This document shows positions 61,134 to 64,000 of a stretch of 64,000 nucleotides of DNA, piece after piece; position 1 is the stretch's first letter, and each line of letters opens with the position of its first letter. The notes beneath the pieces were generated by a model. The model searched no databases and had not been told where the DNA came from. It saw nothing but the letters and a program-made list of their open reading frames with translations. The DNA is from Salsipaludibacter sp963735045 (GTDB lineage Bacteria > Actinomycetota > Nitriliruptoria > Nitriliruptorales > Nitriliruptoraceae): positions 1,674,001 through 1,738,000 of the forward strand of contig CAVTIZ010000003.1 of assembly GCA_963735045.1 (NCBI GenBank), given 5' to 3'. A program made the position numbers and the translations under genes.

Positions 61134-62117
61134 ATGGGAAACCCTGTCGCGACCCGACGTCCCCCCGCCACGGGAGTCGGCCTGGGTCCAACCGCCACCG
61201 AGGCCGTCTTCGCGGCGATGGGGACCCAGGTCCACCTCGTGGTGGTGGACGGGCCGCCCGACGCACTGGACGGTGCGCGCCGACTCGTCGATCACCTCGA
61301 GGCCCGCTGGAGCAGGTTCCGGCCCGAAAGCGACCTGTCCCGGCTGGGGCGCGCCGACGGCGCGTGGGTGTCGGTCCACCCGGACACGGTCCAGCTGCTG
61401 GAGCATGCACGTGCCGGCTGGGAGGCGACGGCCGGACGCTTCGACCCGACCGTGCTGCCCGCACTGGTCGCTGCCGGCTACGACACGACCTTCGCGACCG
61501 TGGTGGCACGGCCCCCCGCTCGGGCGGATGCCCCGCCCGGGAGTCGCCGAACCGGTGCCGGGGACGCCCCCGCCCCCGGACTCGCGTCCCTGGAGGTCGA
61601 TCGACCGGGTGGACGGGTCCGGGTGCCGGCCGGCGTCGGCATCGACCCCGGTGCGATCGGCAAGGGGTTGGCCGCCGACCTGGTGGTGGAACGCGTGGTG
61701 GCGGACGGGGCCGCGGGAGCGATGGCCAACGTCGGCGGGGACCTGCGCGCGGCCGGGGCGGGACCCGGCGGCGACGGGTGGGGAATCGAGGTCGTGGTGC
61801 CCGGCCACGACACCACGCTGCTGCTGGCGGTCGCCGACGGGGCGGTGGCCACCTCCACCCCGGCCTACCGACGCTGGCACCACGACGGTCGACCGGTGCA
61901 CCACCTCGTCGATCCACGCACCGGGCGACCCGCGGACCGGCCGGCGACCTCGGCCACGGTCGTGGCCGGGACGGGGTGGCTGGCCGAGGTGCTGGCCACG
62001 TCCCTGGTGCTGGGTGGCCCCCCCGAGGACCTCCTGGCCGTCGGCGCGACCGGACTGGTCGTGGACCACGACGGCGGACTGGCCGAACTGCCCGGCCTGC
62101 GGGAGTACCGACGATGA
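61134..62117 (+). CDS. apbE: FAD:protein FMN transferase (ApbE family)
   Basis: The 327-residue protein has the ApbE signature regions AAMGTQVHL, GAIGKGLAADLV, ANVGGDLRAAG and HHLVDPRTGRPAD. It attaches FMN covalently to a Thr in secreted flavoproteins, usually with Mg2+. It lacks an obvious signal peptide; many actinobacterial forms also lack one. No Na+-NQR or FMN-binding-domain target is in the window. Its stop overlaps the following gene (ATGA). Confidence 0.92.
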   Translation: MGNPVATRRPPATGVGLGPTATEAVFAAMGTQVHLVVVDGPPDALDGARRLVDHLEARWSRFRPESDLSRLGRADGAWVSVHPDTVQLLEHARAGWEATAGRFDPTVLPALVAAGYDTTFATVVARPPARADAPPGSRRTGAGDAPAPGLASLEVDRPGGRVRVPAGVGIDPGAIGKGLAADLVVERVVADGAAGAMANVGGDLRAAGAGPGGDGWGIEVVVPGHDTTLLLAVADGAVATSTPAYRRWHHDGRPVHHLVDPRTGRPADRPATSATVVAGTGWLAEVLATSLVLGGPPEDLLAVGATGLVVDHDGGLAELPGLREYRR

Positions 62118-62704
62118 ACCCCCAGGTGTGGTGGTTGACGGCCCGGGCCACCGGGATCGTGGCCTGGGCGGTGTTGAGCCTGTCGGTCGTGCTGGGCGCG
62201 GCCCTGTCCACGCGGGCACTGGGTCGACGGCCGACCCCGGCCTGGTTGCAGGACCTGCACCGCGGTTCCGGCGGGCTGGCGATCACCTTCACCCTCGTCC
62301 ACCTGGCCGCCCTGGTCGCCGACACCTACGTGCACGTCGACCTGGCCGACCTGCTGGTGCCGCTGGTGAGCGACTGGAAGCCGTGGCCGGTGGCGGCGGG
62401 GGTGGTGGCCTTCTGGATGCTGGTGGCGGTCGAGGGGACGTCCCTGGCCCGCCGTCGGATCGGGGTGGCCTGGTGGCGGCGTGTCCACGTGACCAGTTTC
62501 GCGCTGTGGGTGCTCGCGACGGTGCACCTGCTCACGGCCGGCACCGACGCGAGCAACCGCTGGCTGGTCGGTGCGGTCGTGGTCACGACGGCCACGGTGG
62601 CCGTCCTCGGGCTGGCGCGACTGCGTCGACCCCGGCGGGGAGGGCGCGCCGGCCCCCGCACATCTCCTGCCCGTCGGGTCGCCAGAGGCGCCGATGCCCG
62701 ATGA
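62114..62704 (+). CDS. Ferric reductase-like transmembrane protein
   Basis: The 196-residue membrane protein has about six helices. It resembles the ferric-reductase-like (FRE/YedZ) haem membrane domain: His residues in LHRGSGGL and LVHLAALVAD, and in WRRVHVTSFALWVLATVHLL, are placed to ligate two haems. It overlaps apbE, so electrons may pass from this protein to a flavin fixed by ApbE. No signal beyond the first helix was seen. The basic C-terminus should be cytosolic. Confidence 0.82.
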   Translation: MNPQVWWLTARATGIVAWAVLSLSVVLGAALSTRALGRRPTPAWLQDLHRGSGGLAITFTLVHLAALVADTYVHVDLADLLVPLVSDWKPWPVAAGVVAFWMLVAVEGTSLARRRIGVAWWRRVHVTSFALWVLATVHLLTAGTDASNRWLVGAVVVTTATVAVLGLARLRRPRRGGRAGPRTSPARRVARGADAR

Positions 62705-62754
62705 GCTGGTCGTCGTTGCTCGGCGCCGGCCGATCGGTGCCGGTGTCTCCCGGG

Positions 62755-63543
62755 TCAGCGACCGGACCACGAGGCCATCGCCACGACGACGGCCGCCAGG
62801 GCGGTGAACGCCAGCGCGACGTGTTCGAACACGGCATTGGTGAGGACCTCGTCGGGCAGCAGGGGTGCCCCGATCGAGGTCCACACGACCACCAACGTGG
62901 TGTACACCAGCACGGACACGGCAATCCTCGACGCCGCCCGCGAGGTCCGTGGGAGCCGCCGGTGCACCACCGCGACCGCCACCAGCGCCAGCAGCCCGAC
63001 GCCGGTGATGGCCAGGTTGATCCAGACGCCACCGGGCAGCCCGCCGCGACCACACGCCGTCGTGGTGGCCGACGCGAGCCGCACCCGTTCGATGTCCAGC
63101 GCGTTGCTGAACTGCACGGCCACCACGACGGCAGGCCCGATCAGTGACGTCGCGACCACGATGATGCGCTGTGCGGGCCGGAACGCGGCCCGGTTGGCGC
63201 CGTAGGTCGCGAGGAGGGTGTTGAGGGCGAACATCAGCAGCAGGCTCGACAGACCCACCGCGACGCCCAGCAGGAGCTGTTCGTGGACCGCCTGGCCACG
63301 CTCGGTGTCGCCGACCCGACCCGCCAGGATCGCGAAGCTGAAGCTGAGGAGCAGCAGGGAGAAGAAGGCGCAGGTCATGATGACCACCGTCTCGGCGCTG
63401 CGCTCGTCGTCGGTGGCAGCCTCGTGGTCCAGCGGGATGAGGATGGCCAGCAGCGCGAACCCCGCGAGGACCCCGGCGACCGACGAGTACCACCCCGCTG
63501 TCGCGGGGATGTCGAAGTCCAGGGGGCCCAGGAGGCAGTCCAT
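62755..63543 (-). CDS. Hypothetical seven-helix membrane protein
   Basis: The 262-residue protein has about seven hydrophobic helices (for example WYSSVAGVLAGFALLAILIPL, VVIMTCAFFSLLLLSFSFAIL, IIVVATSLIGPAVVVAVQFS) and short loops. It is not recognised. A Cys pair-like feature (MDCLLG, TTACGRGG) is at the ends of the extracytoplasmic loops. ATG 63543 follows GGGGGAC. It faces the ferric-reductase gene convergently with a 50-bp gap. Confidence 0.7.
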   Translation of the reverse strand: MDCLLGPLDFDIPATAGWYSSVAGVLAGFALLAILIPLDHEAATDDERSAETVVIMTCAFFSLLLLSFSFAILAGRVGDTERGQAVHEQLLLGVAVGLSSLLLMFALNTLLATYGANRAAFRPAQRIIVVATSLIGPAVVVAVQFSNALDIERVRLASATTTACGRGGLPGGVWINLAITGVGLLALVAVAVVHRRLPRTSRAASRIAVSVLVYTTLVVVWTSIGAPLLPDEVLTNAVFEHVALAFTALAAVVVAMASWSGR

Positions 63544-63781
63544 GTCCCCCCACGCGGCCTCGACGCATCGGGGCCACGGCAGTGGCCACCGAGGCACCGA
63601 CCCTAGCGAGGACCGCCGGACGCCCCCGGTTGCGACCACCCGTCCGCGGCGACCGCCCCCGCCGGGGGTGGGGCCACGACAGGCCCGCACCGCCGACCCC
63701 GACGCCCTTGACCGCGACCACACCGGCGCCGACAACGACACCGGTGCCTGTTCCGGTGTGCCCGGCGACCGGTCTGGCCGG

Positions 63782-64000
63782 TCAGGCCGGTCCCACGGTC
63801 ACGTCGCTGGCCAGGGGACGCGTCGCCCGGACGAGGTCGTCCCCGCCGATCGCGATCCGCTCCACGACCTCGACGTCGGCCGCCGAGGTCCCCACCAGCA
63901 GCTCGACCTCGCCGGGCTCCAGCACGTAGTCCAGCTCGGGGCCGGTGAAGCCCAGCGCGTCGACCGGGACGTGGAAGGTCACCCGTCTTCGCTCACCGGG
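63782..64000 (-). CDS. C-terminus of a GH3 beta-glucosidase-type glycosidase (partial)
   Basis: The gene runs off the right end of the window. The visible 72 residues match the fibronectin-III-like C-terminal domain of glycoside hydrolase family 3 enzymes: GERRRVTFHVPVDALGF, then YVLEPGEVELLVGTSAADV. In the family this domain follows the catalytic (alpha/beta)8 and alpha/beta parts. The enzyme would hydrolyse terminal beta-glucosyl residues. Only the stop and this domain can be seen. Confidence 0.8.
   Translation of the reverse strand, partial: PGERRRVTFHVPVDALGFTGPELDYVLEPGEVELLVGTSAADVEVVERIAIGGDDLVRATRPLASDVTVGPA

Overview
The window is very GC-rich (roughly 70 percent or more by eye), uses many GTG starts, and has short 4-base ATGA/GTGA gene overlaps. 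It encodes a GlnA2-type glutamine synthetase, an F420-dependent enzyme, gluABCD-like transport genes and KorAB. All of this points to an actinobacterium. The proteins are strikingly acidic, which would suit a saline or alkaline habitat and a deep-branching lineage such as Nitriliruptoria, but the taxon is an inference and was not tested. No rRNA, tRNA, insertion sequence, prophage or CRISPR array was seen.

Layout. (1) 641-10717, minus strand: two paralogous three-gene modules, each with a cytosolic subtilisin-like protease, a small beta-rich protein and a TPR-CHAT (caspase-like) protease. The gene order differs between the modules, and each subtilase carries its own six-residue tandem repeat at the same place, just before the catalytic domain. 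This is the most unusual system in the window. (2) 10873-15924, minus: a glutamate/polar amino-acid ABC transporter followed by an amidase. (3) 16230-23313: a methyltransferase and nucleosidase pair, a HAD phosphatase, glnA2, amt and nadE. GlnR-like box arrays lie upstream of both the transporter operon and amt, which suggests one nitrogen regulon. (4) 23539-29485: an F420 reductase, a ferritin-like protein, an IclR regulator, a stand-alone ClpP, a NYN nuclease with two LOTUS domains, and an APH-fold kinase.

(5) 29561-36048: an MMPL/RND exporter divergent from a MarR regulator, with a palindrome on a near-consensus promoter, and then the 2-oxoacid:ferredoxin oxidoreductase KorAB. (6) 36318-39964: two tandem secreted coiled-coil M23 endopeptidases, both apparently leaderless, separated by three 23-bp palindromic repeats. 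(7) 40001-51221: mixed metabolism, namely a ProA-like enzyme, CobS, an ABM-domain membrane protein, an acyl-CoA dehydrogenase with an extra N-terminal domain, a ROK kinase, a 72-bp tandem repeat array, a thioesterase, IlvD and a membrane alpha/beta hydrolase.

(8) 51428-58026: a corrinoid-dependent demethylation operon with a corrinoid protein, a DUF1638 protein, a virulence-factor-like protein, a methyltransferase reduced to 61 codons, a RACo-like reactivator, a non-pyrrolysine MttB-family methyltransferase and an IclR regulator. The pterin-binding methyltransferase is all but deleted although both of its translational couplings survive. (9) 58067-62704: a two-component system divergent from two secreted proteins, ApbE and a ferric-reductase-like membrane protein, which together look like a small extracytoplasmic flavin/redox unit. 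The window ends with an unknown membrane protein and the C-terminus of a GH3 glycosidase.
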